Assembly (NCBI RefSeq): GCF_030817355.1
Contig: NZ_JAUSZH010000001.1
Coordinates: forward strand, 1,736,001 to 1,800,000
Reading direction: 5' to 3'
From: Streptomyces sp. V1I1
Lineage (GTDB): Bacteria; Actinomycetota; Actinomycetes; Streptomycetales; Streptomycetaceae
DNA length: 64,000 nucleotides
How positions within the stretch are numbered: position 1 is the first letter of the stretch; every line of letters starts with the position of its first letter. Positions 8,010 through 17,884 of this stretch are shown here, piece by piece. The notes below the pieces were generated by a model that was given only the letters and a program-made list of their open reading frames with translations, did no database searches and had not been told where the DNA came from. A program made the translations under genes and the position numbers.

Positions 8010-10367
8010 ATGACGCCCACCGCCACATACCGGCTGCAGATCCAGCCGGACTTCCCGTTCTCGGCCGCCGCGGAAGCCGTGCCGTACCTCGCCGAGCTCG
8101 GCGTCTCGCATCTTCATCTGTCGCCGGTGCTCGAGGCGGTCCCCGGGTCGACGCACGGCTACGACGTCGTCGACCCCGCGCGGGTGCGGGAGGAGCTCGG
8201 CGGCGAGGCGGGCCTGCGGGAGCTGTCCCGTACGGCGCGCGATCACGGCCTCGGACTGGTCCTGGACATCGTCCCGAACCATATGGCGGCGGTGCCGCGC
8301 CACAACCGGGCCCTGTGGGAGGTGCTGCGCGAGGGTCCCCTGTCGCCGTACGCCCGCTGGTTCGACATCGACTGGGAGGCGGGCGGCGGGAAGGTGCTGC
8401 TGCCGGTGCTCGCGGGCCGCATCGGGGACGAGCTGGGCGCGATGCGGGTCGAGGGGGACGTGCTGCACTACGGCGAGCAGCGCTTCCCGCTGCGCGAGTC
8501 CACCGCGAAGCTGCCGCTGCCCGAGCTGCTGGACGCGCAGTGGTACCGGCTGGGCTGGTGGCGGCTTGCCCGTACCGAGCTCAACTACCGGCGGTTCTTC
8601 ACCATTTCGGATCTGATCGGGGTACGGGTGGAGGACCCGGAGGTCTTCGACGCCACCCACGGAAAGATCATTGAACTGGTGCGGGACGGGGTCGTCGACG
8701 GCCTGCGCATCGACCACCCGGACGGGCTCGCCGACCCCGAGGCGTATCTGCGGCGGCTCGACGAGGCGACGGGCGGGGCATGCTGGACGGTCGTCGAGAA
8801 GATCCTCACCGGGGACGAGCGCCTGCCGGCCGACTGGCCGGTTGCGGGGACGACGGGGTACGACGCGCTGCGGCAGGTGGACGGGCTGTTCACCGATCCG
8901 GCGGGCGCGGCGGAACTTGTCGGTCAGTACCGGGAGTTCGCGGGCCCGGCGAGTGACCGTGGCGGCTACTGGGAGGCGACGGCGCGCCGCGCCGCGTACA
9001 AGGTGGTCACGCATGAGCTGGCCGCCGAGACCGCGGCGCTTACCCGCCTGGCGGAGCGGATCTGCGCGGCGGATCCCGCGCTGCGCGACCACGCCCCCTG
9101 GGCGCTGCGGGTGGCGGTCCGCGAGCTGCTGGTGCGGGTGCCCGTCTACCGCCCGTACCGCATCGGCGGCGAGGAGGCGCTGCCGGTGGAGGCGGCGGCC
9201 GCGGCGAAGGGGGCCTTCACGGTGGCCGAGGAGGCCGCGGCCGTCGACGTGGTGCGGGACCTGGCGCTCGGGCGGCTCGGCGAGGGGCCCGACCACGCGG
9301 CGTTCCGTGCGCGCTTCGCCCAGACGTCGTCCGCGCTGCGCGCCAAGTCCGTTGAGGACACGGCATTTTACCGCTACGCGCCGCTGATCTCGGCGAACGA
9401 GGTGGGCGGGGACCCGGGGCGGCCGGCGGTGGATCCCGAGGACTTCCATGCGTACTGCGCACGGCTCGCGCGCGACTGGCCCGCCACCGGCACCGTGCTG
9501 ACCACGCACGACACCAAACGCAGCGCGGATGTACGGGCCAGGATCGCGGTGCTTTCCGAGTGCCCCGAACGCTGGGCCGACTTCCTGCGGCGCATCACGG
9601 AAGAGGCGACCCGCCTCGAGGGCGGCCGCGCGCCCGATCCGCATCTGGCGTGGGTGACCTGGCAGACCGCTGTCGGGTTCGGCATCCCGAACCACGACAG
9701 GCTGGAGACGGCACTGCTGAAGGCCGTGCGGGAAGCGGGGCTGCACACCAGCTGGACGGAGCCGGACCAGGCGTACGAGCGAGCAGTCACCGCGTTCGTG
9801 GACGCGGGGCCGGCGGGCCCGCCGCTGTACTCGGCTGCGCTCTTCGCCCGCGAGCTGGATCCGTATGTACGCGCCAACGCGCTGGGCGCGGCGCTGGTGC
9901 AGCTGACGATGCCGGGGGTGCCTGATGTGTACCAGGGCACGGAGCGCCAGTACTTGGCCCTGGTGGACCCGGACAACCGTGGGCCCTTCCGCCAGGGCCC
10001 GCCGGACGAGAAGACGGCGGTCACGCAGGCGGCGCTGCGGCTTCGGCGGGAGCGGCCGGAGGTCTTCGGCGAGTCGGGGACATACACACCGCTGACCGCG
10101 AGCGGCCCCGCGGCCGGCCACTGCCTGGCGTTCTGCCGCACGGGCGAGGTGGTCACGGCGGTCACCCGGCTGTCGCTGCGACTGTCGGAGACAGGCGGCT
10201 GGGCGGGTACGGAGCTGACGCTGCCGGGGGGCAGATGGGCGGATCTGCTCGCGCCGGAACGGGAGTTCGGGGGCGGGCCTGTGCCGGTGGCAGAACTGTT
10301 CGCGGACCGCCCGGTGGCGCTGCTGAGCCGCGCGGCGGTACGGGAGGGGTCGGCGGCGAGCGAGTGA
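8010..10367 (+). CDS. treY: Malto-oligosyltrehalose synthase TreY
   Basis: This converts the reducing-end alpha-1,4 bond of maltodextrins to an alpha,alpha-1,1 trehalosyl end, the first step of the TreY-TreZ pathway. It is 785 residues in the GH13 family. Visible motifs are HLSPVLEAVPGSTHGYDVVD, LVLDIVPNHMA, DGLRIDHPDGLADP with nucleophile D235, WTVVEKIL with acid E263, and SVEDTAFYRYAPL and LTTHDTKRSADVRAR, which are specific to TreY. I placed the start at ATG 8010 (MTPTATYRLQ, the usual N-terminus); a GTG at 7992 is in frame. The partner hydrolase TreZ is 4.7 kb downstream with unrelated genes between. Confidence 0.95.
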   Translation: MTPTATYRLQIQPDFPFSAAAEAVPYLAELGVSHLHLSPVLEAVPGSTHGYDVVDPARVREELGGEAGLRELSRTARDHGLGLVLDIVPNHMAAVPRHNRALWEVLREGPLSPYARWFDIDWEAGGGKVLLPVLAGRIGDELGAMRVEGDVLHYGEQRFPLRESTAKLPLPELLDAQWYRLGWWRLARTELNYRRFFTISDLIGVRVEDPEVFDATHGKIIELVRDGVVDGLRIDHPDGLADPEAYLRRLDEATGGACWTVVEKILTGDERLPADWPVAGTTGYDALRQVDGLFTDPAGAAELVGQYREFAGPASDRGGYWEATARRAAYKVVTHELAAETAALTRLAERICAADPALRDHAPWALRVAVRELLVRVPVYRPYRIGGEEALPVEAAAAAKGAFTVAEEAAAVDVVRDLALGRLGEGPDHAAFRARFAQTSSALRAKSVEDTAFYRYAPLISANEVGGDPGRPAVDPEDFHAYCARLARDWPATGTVLTTHDTKRSADVRARIAVLSECPERWADFLRRITEEATRLEGGRAPDPHLAWVTWQTAVGFGIPNHDRLETALLKAVREAGLHTSWTEPDQAYERAVTAFVDAGPAGPPLYSAALFARELDPYVRANALGAALVQLTMPGVPDVYQGTERQYLALVDPDNRGPFRQGPPDEKTAVTQAALRLRRERPEVFGESGTYTPLTASGPAAGHCLAFCRTGEVVTAVTRLSLRLSETGGWAGTELTLPGGRWADLLAPEREFGGGPVPVAELFADRPVALLSRAAVREGSAASE

Positions 10368-10502
10368 ACAGCCGGTCGCGACGGGGCGGGTCGTGACGGG
10401 CGGGTCGTCGGCGGTCGTGTCTGCCGTGCCGGGCACCCGCCGTGGCACGGTGCCGCCGCGCCGACTGCGGTCCCGCGCGGTCGGACTGGCCTCAAGCCGG
10501 CT

Positions 10503-11051
10503 TCAGCGCGCGGTGAGACGGAAACTCATCCGGCCGAAGCCCACCATGTCCCCGTCGTGCACGACGACCGAGTCGGTGACCCGCCGCCCGTTGACAGTCG
10601 TGCCGTTGGTCGAGCCGAGGTCGCGCAGGATCCACAGGCTGCCCTGCCTGCTCAGTTCGGCGTGCAGTCGCGAGACCGTGTCATGGCTGAGCCGCAGTCC
10701 GTTGGCCGGGTCACGACCTATCCGCAGGGGGTACGGGCCGGGTTCGGGCAGCAGAAGCGGCGGCAGTTTCTCGGCCTGCCAGGCCCTGCGCAGCCGTACG
10801 GAGAAAGCGGACACGCGGCCCACCGCGGCGTACAGCCGCCGCGACCAGCGGCCCTCGGTGGCGAGGTCGGCGGTGAGCGCCTGGAGTTCGTCGGGCCGGC
10901 GGGCGACCAGGGCGAGTTCCATGCGCCGCATGAAGGTGTCGTGCGACAACTTGCCCTGAGCCGCGCCCTCTCTGAGCACACCGAGGACACGGTCGCGCTC
11001 GGCATCCGAGAGCCGAGCGGGATACGTGTGGAACTCGTAGGAGGACGTCAC
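10503..11051 (-). CDS. DUF1707-FHA domain protein
   Basis: This small cytoplasmic protein of about 182 residues combines two domains. Residues 10-65 are DUF1707 (LSDAERDRVLGVLREGAAQG, MRRMELALVARRPDEL). The C-terminal 95 residues are an FHA domain with the phosphothreonine-binding motifs LRIGRDPANGLRLSHDTVSRLHAEL and DLGSTNGTTVNG. FHA domains bind pThr peptides made by Ser/Thr kinases, so this is a likely phospho-reader; no kinase gene is nearby. The start is uncertain. GTG 11051 puts DUF1707 near the N-terminus; the frame is open to GTG 11111, and neither start has a clear ribosome-binding site. Confidence 0.85.
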   Translation of the reverse strand: MTSSYEFHTYPARLSDAERDRVLGVLREGAAQGKLSHDTFMRRMELALVARRPDELQALTADLATEGRWSRRLYAAVGRVSAFSVRLRRAWQAEKLPPLLLPEPGPYPLRIGRDPANGLRLSHDTVSRLHAELSRQGSLWILRDLGSTNGTTVNGRRVTDSVVVHDGDMVGFGRMSFRLTAR

Positions 11052-11387
11052 ATACGAGATTGTCGGGCCGAAGACCCCGGGGTGTCCAGATGAAGCGGCT
11101 TTCCCGAACACGGTCGGGACATTGCTGACCTGCGCGGAAGCTTTCGTGCCTGTGGGCGGCCGCTACTGTCGGGCCGCAGTCGATCATTTCTGGGGGATGG
11201 AATGGGGGACGGAAAAAGCGCTGGACGGCTCCCTACCCGGCCGTCTAGCGTGATCGCGACGCCACGGACCGACGGAAGGAGGCGAGAGCAGTGCAGACCA
11301 CACAACTCCCGTGCTCCCGCCCCGTCCACCGCGCGTTCGCTGTCTGACCGGGAGCGCATGCCGCACATCTTCCCGGAGGCTTCTCCC
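11052..11387. other. Long divergent upstream region with a possible 18-codon leader
   Basis: About 336 bases separate the DUF1707-FHA gene from the acetyltransferase gene. No full-size gene is visible. The only notable element is a very short reading frame at 11291-11347 behind a perfect AAGGAGG, annotated separately. The distance from the DUF1707-FHA start and the A/T-richer stretch near 11185-11215 suggest that the promoter of the acetyltransferase transcript lies there. Confidence 0.4.
11291..11347 (+). CDS. Candidate 18-residue leader peptide upstream of acetyltransferase
   Basis: A GTG-initiated frame encodes MQTTQLPCSRPVHRAFAV. It is preceded by AAGGAGGCGAGAGCA, which is a stronger ribosome-binding site than most full-size genes nearby have. 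It ends 40 bases before the acetyltransferase start. I do not recognise the peptide. It may be a regulatory upstream ORF, or chance. There is one Cys and no run of a single amino acid that would suggest a classical attenuator. Confidence 0.35.
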   Translation: MQTTQLPCSRPVHRAFAV

Positions 11388-12278
11388 ATGACCGAACTGG
11401 TCATCCGCGCGCTCACCGAGAGCGACGCACATCTCTTCGACACCCTGCCCGACCCGCTCGGCGTGGGCCGCGCGCTGGCCCGTGCCACGCACCGGCCCGA
11501 CTGGAAGCGGGTCGCGCTGCGCGACGGCAAGGCCGTCGCGCGGGCCGCCTGGTGGGGCGGCCCCGATGACGAATCCCCCGTCAACGTCAACTGGTTCGAC
11601 GTCGCCGAAGGCGAGGAGGAGGCGGGCGCCGAGCTGCTGCGCACCTCCCCGTTCCAGGTCGAGTACGAACTGATCCTGCCCGCCGGCTGGCGCGATGACC
11701 CGGCGGCCCGGGCGGCCGGTGAGGCCAGGATCCGAGCCGCGACCGCGGCCGGAATGAAGGTCCTGGTGGAGCGGTACCAGTACCGCTGGACGCCCGAGTG
11801 CGGGCTGCCGGAGCGCCCCGGGCGGCTGGAGTTCCGGCCGGAGCCCGACGACGCCGTGGTCCTCGACATTCTGCGCCGAGTCCACTCCGTCACGCTCGAC
11901 GCGCACGCGCTTCGCGCCATCGCCGAGGGCGGGCTGGACCGGGCCGCGCAGGAGGAGCTGGACTTCTTCCACTGGTGCCCGTCGCCACGCGAGTGGTGGC
12001 GGCTGGCGCACACGCCCGAGGGTGAACTGGTCGGCATCCAGGTCCCGGCGCACAATCCGTCAGGCCCGTGCGTCGGCTTCATCGGCGTCGTACCGGAGCA
12101 GCGCGGCAACGGCTATGCGTACGACCTGCTCGTGGAGTGCACCAACTTCCTGGCGGAGCAGGGCGCTGAGTTCATCGCGGGCGCAACCGATCAGGGCAAC
12201 TTCCCGATGGCCGCGAACTTCGCCAAGGCCGGGCATCCGGTGGTCCAGGAGCGGATCCACTTCCTTCCTGCTTCATAG
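11388..12278 (+). CDS. GNAT family N-acetyltransferase
   Basis: A 296-residue protein with a C-terminal GNAT fold. The acetyl-CoA-binding region is GVVPEQRGNGYAYDLLVECTNFL (the R/QxxGxG/A loop), followed by EFIAGATDQGNFPMAANFAKAGH, which is typical of the last helices of this fold. The N-terminal half is longer than a single GNAT domain and may be a degenerate second one. The substrate is unknown. The ATG at 11388 was chosen because GGAGG is eight bases upstream, although the frame is open much further. An 18-codon leader-like frame precedes it. Confidence 0.85.
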   Translation: MTELVIRALTESDAHLFDTLPDPLGVGRALARATHRPDWKRVALRDGKAVARAAWWGGPDDESPVNVNWFDVAEGEEEAGAELLRTSPFQVEYELILPAGWRDDPAARAAGEARIRAATAAGMKVLVERYQYRWTPECGLPERPGRLEFRPEPDDAVVLDILRRVHSVTLDAHALRAIAEGGLDRAAQEELDFFHWCPSPREWWRLAHTPEGELVGIQVPAHNPSGPCVGFIGVVPEQRGNGYAYDLLVECTNFLAEQGAEFIAGATDQGNFPMAANFAKAGHPVVQERIHFLPAS

Positions 12279-12345
12279 GTATTGATCACGCGCGGGGGTG
12301 TCCGTAGGCTCCGGGCACCCCCGAGCCGATGGCGAGCGGCCCCCC

Positions 12346-13572
12346 ATGGTCATGGACGATCCCCGCACGGAGCCGCAGCATCGCGTGGGCGGCGGCTGGA
12401 TATCCGCTCTCGTACTGGCCAACCTGGGCCTGTTCATGGCCTTTCTCACCCCGATCCAGATACTGCTCGCCGAGCAGATCGACGCACTCGACCCGTCGGG
12501 CAAGGAGATTGCGCTGGGCTGGACGACGGGTGTCGGGGCGCTCGTCGCCGTGGTCGCCAATCCGCTCGCGGGCGCGCTCTCGGACCGTACGGGCGGGCGC
12601 TTCGGCCGCCGTCGGCCGTGGATCCTGGGCGGCGCTGTGCTGGGCGCGGTGGGACTCGCCGTCACCGCGGCGCAGACGACGGTCCTCGGGGTCGCGCTCG
12701 GCTGGTGCCTGGCACAGCTCGGGCTGAACGCCATGCTTGCCGGGACCAACGCGGTGGTGCCCGACCAGGTGCCGGTGCGTCAGCGGGCCGCGGTCTCCGG
12801 CTTCATCGGGATACCGATGACGCTGGGTCTGGTGGTCGGCGCGCTCCTGGTGACCATGGTGGTGACGGGGATCGCGACGGGCTATCTGCTGCTGGCTGTG
12901 CTGACGGTGCTCTGCGCACTGCCGTTCGTTCTGTTCGTGCCGGACCCTCAAGTGCCGGTATCCGCACGGGAGTCGGTGCGGCTGAAGGACTTCTGGGTGA
13001 GCCCGCGGGCGTATCCGGACTTCGGCTGGGCCTGGCTCACCCGCTTTCTGGTGATGCTCGGCAATGCCATGGGCACGCTCTATCTGCTGTATTTCCTCAA
13101 AGAGGCCGTGCGCTACGCGGATCCCGACGAGGGCGTGCTGATCCTGACGCTGCTGTACACAGCGGGCGTGGTGGTGACGGCGATGGCGGGCGGGGTGGTC
13201 TCGGACCGGCTGGGGCGGCGCAAGGCGCTGGTGGCAGTCGGTTCGGCGGTGATGGCGGCGGCCTCGCTGCTGCTGACGTTCTGGCACACCTGGCCGGTGG
13301 CGATGGGCGCCGCGGCGCTGCTGGGGCTCGGCTTCGGGTTGTACATCGCGGTCGACCAGGCGCTGATCACCCAGGTGCTGCCGCGGGCAGGCGACCGCGC
13401 CAAGGATCTGGGCGTCATCAATATCGCCAACTCGGCGCCACAGGTCCTCGGCCCGGCGCTGGCCGCGCCGATCGTGGCGTACGCGGGCGGGTACGCCGGG
13501 CTGTATCTGACCTCCACGGTTGTTACGGTCCTCGGCGGGGTGCTGGTGTGGAAGATCCGCTCAGTGCCGTGA
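12346..13572 (+). CDS. MFS transporter, probable glycoside/sugar carrier
   Basis: About 408 residues with 12 predicted membrane segments. The MFS motif between segments 2 and 3 is LAGALSDRTGGRFGRRRPW, and it is echoed in the second half by GVVSDRLGRRKALVA. The first half resembles GPH/SLC45-like sugar carriers. It is convergent with the beta-glucosidase gene five bases downstream, so uptake of a beta-glucoside for that enzyme is a reasonable guess but only from position. Possible starts are ATG 12346 and ATG 12352; the ribosome-binding site is weak. Confidence 0.85.
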   Translation: MVMDDPRTEPQHRVGGGWISALVLANLGLFMAFLTPIQILLAEQIDALDPSGKEIALGWTTGVGALVAVVANPLAGALSDRTGGRFGRRRPWILGGAVLGAVGLAVTAAQTTVLGVALGWCLAQLGLNAMLAGTNAVVPDQVPVRQRAAVSGFIGIPMTLGLVVGALLVTMVVTGIATGYLLLAVLTVLCALPFVLFVPDPQVPVSARESVRLKDFWVSPRAYPDFGWAWLTRFLVMLGNAMGTLYLLYFLKEAVRYADPDEGVLILTLLYTAGVVVTAMAGGVVSDRLGRRKALVAVGSAVMAAASLLLTFWHTWPVAMGAAALLGLGFGLYIAVDQALITQVLPRAGDRAKDLGVINIANSAPQVLGPALAAPIVAYAGGYAGLYLTSTVVTVLGGVLVWKIRSVP

Positions 13573-13577
13573 ACCGT

Positions 13578-14936
13578 TCAGTGCTGTGACTTCTGGGCTG
13601 CGACGGCGTCCCGGTACCAGGCGTACGAGGCCTTCGGTGTGCGCTCAAGCGTCTCGTAGTCGACGTGGACGAGCCCGAAGCGCTGGGACGCGCCCTCGAC
13701 CCACTCGATGTTGTCGGTGAGCGACCAGGTGAAGTAGCCGCGTACGTCGACTCCCGCGCCGATCGCCTCGTGCAGCGAGCGCAGGTGGGCGTCGAGGAAG
13801 GCGATACGACGAGGGTCGTCAAGGCCGTCGTACGAGCAGCCGTTCTCGGTGATGTACAGCGGCGGCAGGCCGTCGCCGAACCGGTCCTTCAGCTGTACGA
13901 GCAGCTCACGAAGCCCGTCGGGGACGACCGGCCAGCCGAAGTCGGTGCGCTCGTCACTCGCGATGTCCCGCAGCCCGAAGGGGAGTTCGGCGGGCATGCC
14001 GACGCCCGCGAAGTCCCCGAGGGCGTTGTTCGAAGGCGCGCCGACGAGCATCGGGTGGTAGTAGTTCACGCCGTACCAGTCGAGGGGAGCGGAGATGACG
14101 GCGAGATCCTCGGCGACCGGTCCCGGCATCAGGGCGGCGAAGTTCTCGTCGGGGTAGCGGCCGGTCAGGATCGGGTCGGCGAACATCCAGTTGGTGATCG
14201 TGTCGTACAGCTCCGCTCCGAACCGGTCCTCCTCGCTCGTCCCGGCGGTCCACACGGGCGAGTGGGAGACGGCGATGCCGATGTTCGCCACGCCCGCCGC
14301 GCGCAGTGCCTGGACGGCGAGGCCGTGGGCGAGCAGCTGGTGGTGGGCGGCGGGCAGCGCGTCGAAGAGGAGCTGCTTGCCGGGCGCGTGCTCGCCGAGG
14401 GCGTAGCCGAGCAGGGTGACCTCGGCCGGCTCGTTGATGGTGATCCACATCGGTACGCGGTCGGCGAGCCGTTCGGCGACCACGGACGCGTACTCGGCGA
14501 ACCGGGCCGCCGTGTCGCGGTTGAGCCAGCCGCCCGCCTCGTCCAGCGGGAGCGGGGTGTCCCAGTGGTACAGGGTGGGCGCTGGCGTGATGCCGTGGGC
14601 GCACAGTTCGTCGACGAGCCGGTCGTAGAAGTCGAGCCCGGCGGCGCTCACCCGGCCGCTGCCGCCGGGGACGACGCGCGGCCAGCTGACCGAGAAGCGG
14701 AAGGCGTCCGCGCCGAGCCCGGCGAGCAGGGCGACGTCCTCGCGGTAGCGGGCGTGGAAGCCGGTGCCGCGCGAGGCGTCGGCGCCGTCCTTGATCCGGC
14801 CCTGGGCGGCGAAGGCGTCCCATCCGGAGGGGCCCTTGCCGTCGGTGTCGGCGGCCCCCTCGGTCTGGAAGGCGGAGGCGGACGCGCCCCAGAGGAAGCC
14901 GGGCGGGAACGCGGGCAGCGGCGGCGGGATCGACAT
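13578..14936 (-). CDS. GH1 beta-glucosidase
   Basis: This is a cytoplasmic retaining beta-glucosidase of 452 residues, the usual length of bacterial GH1 enzymes. The N-terminus PPGFLWGASASAFQTEGA is the GH1 signature. The acid/base is E169 in ITINEPAE and the nucleophile is E364 in YITENG. The C-terminus has GYFTWSLTDNIEWVEGASQRFGLVHVDYETLERTPKAS-type sequence (only part quoted in frame). No signal peptide is present, so it hydrolyses imported beta-glucosides or cellobiose. The start ATG 14936 has AAGG upstream; the frame stays open far into the antisense of treZ, but homology begins here. Confidence 0.93.
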   Translation of the reverse strand: MSIPPPLPAFPPGFLWGASASAFQTEGAADTDGKGPSGWDAFAAQGRIKDGADASRGTGFHARYREDVALLAGLGADAFRFSVSWPRVVPGGSGRVSAAGLDFYDRLVDELCAHGITPAPTLYHWDTPLPLDEAGGWLNRDTAARFAEYASVVAERLADRVPMWITINEPAEVTLLGYALGEHAPGKQLLFDALPAAHHQLLAHGLAVQALRAAGVANIGIAVSHSPVWTAGTSEEDRFGAELYDTITNWMFADPILTGRYPDENFAALMPGPVAEDLAVISAPLDWYGVNYYHPMLVGAPSNNALGDFAGVGMPAELPFGLRDIASDERTDFGWPVVPDGLRELLVQLKDRFGDGLPPLYITENGCSYDGLDDPRRIAFLDAHLRSLHEAIGAGVDVRGYFTWSLTDNIEWVEGASQRFGLVHVDYETLERTPKASYAWYRDAVAAQKSQH

Positions 14937-15026
14937 GGTTGGTGACCTTAATGGCCCCAACGTCACCGCCTCTAGACCCCGATCTTGCCAGGATGGGAGT
15001 CGGCAGAGACGACGAGGGGACCGCCA

Positions 15027-16772
15027 GTGCTGTTCGAGGTGTGGGCGCCGCAGGCCGAGGACCGGGTCGCGCTGTGGCTGGAGGGCGAGGAGCGCCCGAT
15101 GGTGCGCGCCGAGGGGCGTGCGGGCTGGTGGCACGCGGAGGCCGACGCGGGCGACGGCGCGCGGTACGGCTTCGCGCTGGACGGCGGTCCCGTGCTGCCC
15201 GATCCGCGCTCGCGGCGCCAGCCGGAAGGACCGGAAGGCCCGAGCGCGGTGGTCGACCAGGGTGCGTACGAGTGGCGGCACGCGTGGGCGGGGCGTGGGC
15301 TCGGCGGCGCGGTGCTGTACGAGCTGCACATCGGCACGTACACGCGCGAGGGCACCCTGGACGCGGCGGCCGAACGGCTCGGCGAGCTGGCCGAGTTGGG
15401 GATCACGCATATCGAGCTGATGCCGCTGTGCCCCTTCCCCGGGGTGCACGGCTGGGGCTACGAGGGCGTTTCGCTGTGGGCTGTGCACGAGCCGTACGGC
15501 GGGCCCGAGGCGCTCAAACGCTTTGTCGACACGGCGCACGGGCACGGCCTCGGGGTGGTGCTGGACGTGGTCCACAACCACCTCGGCCCGTCCGGGAACC
15601 TCCTGCCCGCCTTCGGCCCGTACTTCACCGACACCCACCACACGCCGTGGGGTTCGGCAGTCAACCTCGACGCCCCGGGCTCGGACGACGTGCGTGCGTA
15701 CCTGCTGGGCAGCGCAATGGCCTGGCTGCTCGACTACCGTCTGGACGGCCTGCGTCTGGACGCGGTACACGCCCTCGCCGACACCCGGGCGCTGACCTTC
15801 CTGGAGGAGCTCTCGACCGCCGTCGACGCGATCTCCCGCGAGATCGGTCGGCCGCTGTTCCTGATCGCCGAGTCGGATCTGTGCGACCCGCGGACGACGC
15901 GGCCGCGCGTGGCGGGCGGCCTCGGTCTGCACGCGCAGTGGAACGACGACTTCCACCACGCCCTGCACACCGTGCTGACCGGCGAATCCCAGGGCTACTA
16001 CGCCGACTTCGCCGCCGCTCCCCTCGCGGCCCTCGCCAAGACCCTCACCCGCGTCTTCTTCCACGACGGCACGTACTCGTCCTTCCGCGGCCGTACGCAC
16101 GGCCGCCCGGTCGATGTGACGAGCACCCCCGCACTCCGCTTCCTCGGCTATGCGCAGACGCACGACCAGATCGGCAACCGGGCGCTGGGCGACCGGCTCT
16201 CGGCCACCCTCTCCCCCGGGCTGCTGGCGTGCGCGGCCGCGCTGGTGCTGACCGGGCCCTCCACTCCGATGCTGTTCATGGGCGAGGAGTGGGGCGCCCG
16301 CACGCCCTGGCAGTTCTTCACCGACCACACCGACCCGGAGCTCGCCGAGGCTGTACGGGCCGGCAGGCGGCGGGAGTTCGCGGCGCACGGCTGGGCGGCC
16401 GAGCAGATCCCCGACCCGCAGGATCCGCGGACCAGGGAGCACTCCTGTCTGGACCGGGCCGAGCGGGAGCGGGAGCCGCACGCCCGGCTGCTGGCCTGGC
16501 ACCGCGAACTGATCGCGCTGCGCCGTACACAGTCCGATCTGGCCGACCCCGATCTGGCCGCGGTGAAGGTGGCGTACGACGAACAGGCGCGCTGGCTGGC
16601 CTTCCGGCGCGGCGATCTGCGGGTCGCGGTCAATCTCGCCAAGGATCCGGCCGCGATCCCGCTGGGCGGCGGCGGCCGCGTGCTGGCAGCCTGGGAGCCT
16701 GTCGAGGCGCCGGGCGCGGACGGCCTGTTGCACCTGCCGCCGGAGTCCTGTGTCGTCCTGGCAGACGACTGA
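15027..16772 (+). CDS. treZ: Malto-oligosyltrehalose trehalohydrolase TreZ
   Basis: This releases free trehalose from the maltooligosyl-trehalose made by TreY. It is 581 residues: an N-terminal CBM48-like domain ([19 protein letters not shown]) then a GH13 barrel. Motifs are [25 protein letters not shown] with nucleophile D245, [11 protein letters not shown] with acid E282, and [16 protein letters not shown], typical of TreZ. I chose the GTG at 15027 because GAGGGGA ends six bases upstream. It is divergent from the GH1 gene, with about 90 bp between the starts. Together with glgX and treY the window holds a complete glycogen-to-trehalose route. Confidence 0.95.
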   Translation: MLFEVWAPQAEDRVALWLEGEERPMVRAEGRAGWWHAEADAGDGARYGFALDGGPVLPDPRSRRQPEGPEGPSAVVDQGAYEWRHAWAGRGLGGAVLYELHIGTYTREGTLDAAAERLGELAELGITHIELMPLCPFPGVHGWGYEGVSLWAVHEPYGGPEALKRFVDTAHGHGLGVVLDVVHNHLGPSGNLLPAFGPYFTDTHHTPWGSAVNLDAPGSDDVRAYLLGSAMAWLLDYRLDGLRLDAVHALADTRALTFLEELSTAVDAISREIGRPLFLIAESDLCDPRTTRPRVAGGLGLHAQWNDDFHHALHTVLTGESQGYYADFAAAPLAALAKTLTRVFFHDGTYSSFRGRTHGRPVDVTSTPALRFLGYAQTHDQIGNRALGDRLSATLSPGLLACAAALVLTGPSTPMLFMGEEWGARTPWQFFTDHTDPELAEAVRAGRRREFAAHGWAAEQIPDPQDPRTREHSCLDRAEREREPHARLLAWHRELIALRRTQSDLADPDLAAVKVAYDEQARWLAFRRGDLRVAVNLAKDPAAIPLGGGGRVLAAWEPVEAPGADGLLHLPPESCVVLADD

Positions 16773-16815
16773 AACCTTTGCCTTCGAGCGCACTCAAGCT
16801 CCTACTGTCGCTGCT

Positions 16816-17820
16816 ATGAGGCAACGGAATCTGGGCAGGACAGGTCTGCGCGTCAGCGAGCTCTGTCTCGGCACGATGAGCTTCGCCGACGACGCGAGCG
16901 GACATCGCATCCTCGACGCCTTCATCGAGGCGGGCGGCACCTTCATCGACACCGCCGACATGTACGAGCGCGGCGGCTCGGAGGAGATCCTGGGCCGCTG
17001 GCTCAAGGGGCGCAGGCGCGACGACCTGGTCGTCGCGACCAAGGTGTGGGGACGGATGGGCGACGCCCCCAACGACGGCGGGCTGAGCCGCAAGCACATC
17101 GTGGCAGCCGTGGAGGCGAGCCTGCGCCGTCTCGGCACGGACTACATCGATCTGTACCAGACGCATGTATGGGATCCGACGACGCCGATCGAGGAGACCC
17201 TCGCCACGCTCGACACCCTCGTGAAGGCCGGCAAGGTCCGCTATGTGGGCGCCAGCAATGTGTCCGCCTCCCAGTTGCAGCGCTCCCTCGATATGGCCCG
17301 GCACCGTGGGTGGGAGCCCTATGTGTGTCTCCAGCCGCTCTACAACCTGCTGCGCCGCGAGTTGGAGTGGGAGCTGGCGCCTCTGTGCGAGGCCGAGGGC
17401 GTCGGCGTCATTCCGTGGAGCCCGCTGTCGGGCGGCTGGCTGACCGGCAAGTACCGGCGCGGCATGGAGTCCGTGCCGGCCGACTCCCGGGAGGCCCGGT
17501 TCCAGGAGCGGTCGGGGAACGAGGGCTGGCGCGAGCGGGACACCGAGGACACCTGGCGGGTGCTGGACGCGCTGCACGAGGTGGCCGACGAGGCGGGCCG
17601 TACGCCGTCGCAGGTGGCGCTGCGCTGGCTGGCGGAGCGGCCGGCGGTGACCGCGCCCATCATCGGGCCGCGTACGGCCGAGCAGCTGACGGACAATCTG
17701 GGCGCGGTCGGCTGGGAGCTGACGGCGGACCAGACCGCGAAGCTGGACGCGGCGAGCGCGCGCCCGTTGCCGTATCCGTACGACATGCTGGCGCGCCACA
17801 GCCACCACGACCCGCGCTAG
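16816..17820 (+). CDS. Aldo/keto reductase
   Basis: A 334-residue NADPH-dependent (beta/alpha)8 oxidoreductase. The catalytic tetrad is visible: D and Y in [12 protein letters not shown] in [11 protein letters not shown] and H in [10 protein letters not shown]. The C-terminal cofactor region [17 protein letters not shown] is typical of the YajO/Tas-like subfamily. The substrate is unknown. The ATG at 16816 is only 43 bp after treZ and lacks a clear ribosome-binding site, so it may be read through from treZ or be leaderless. Confidence 0.9.
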   Translation: MRQRNLGRTGLRVSELCLGTMSFADDASGHRILDAFIEAGGTFIDTADMYERGGSEEILGRWLKGRRRDDLVVATKVWGRMGDAPNDGGLSRKHIVAAVEASLRRLGTDYIDLYQTHVWDPTTPIEETLATLDTLVKAGKVRYVGASNVSASQLQRSLDMARHRGWEPYVCLQPLYNLLRRELEWELAPLCEAEGVGVIPWSPLSGGWLTGKYRRGMESVPADSREARFQERSGNEGWRERDTEDTWRVLDALHEVADEAGRTPSQVALRWLAERPAVTAPIIGPRTAEQLTDNLGAVGWELTADQTAKLDAASARPLPYPYDMLARHSHHDPR

Positions 17821-17859
17821 AGCGGGCCATCGGGCCCCGAACGCCCTTCCGGCGACCGG

Positions 17860-17884
17860 AGCCCCGGGGGCGGAGCCCGGGGCT
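17860..17884. terminator. Hairpin between converging genes
   Basis: The arms AGCCCCGGG (17860-17868) and CCCGGGGCT (17876-17884) form a nine-base-pair stem with a seven-base loop. It lies between the converging aldo/keto reductase and M24 peptidase genes and overlaps the peptidase stop. It is also a member of the GGGGGCGGAGCCC family of intergenic hairpins common in Streptomyces. Confidence 0.6.

Noticed and set aside
7632..10448. 938-codon minus-strand frame opposite treY
   Set aside because: The protein is Arg/Pro/Gln-rich without any motif; the plus strand encodes TreY with all its conserved regions.
13578..16793. Uninterrupted 1071-codon minus-strand reading frame
   Set aside because: Only its 3' 452 codons are the GH1 enzyme. 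The rest is the antisense of treZ, which has clear GH13 motifs on the plus strand. High GC leaves antisense frames open.
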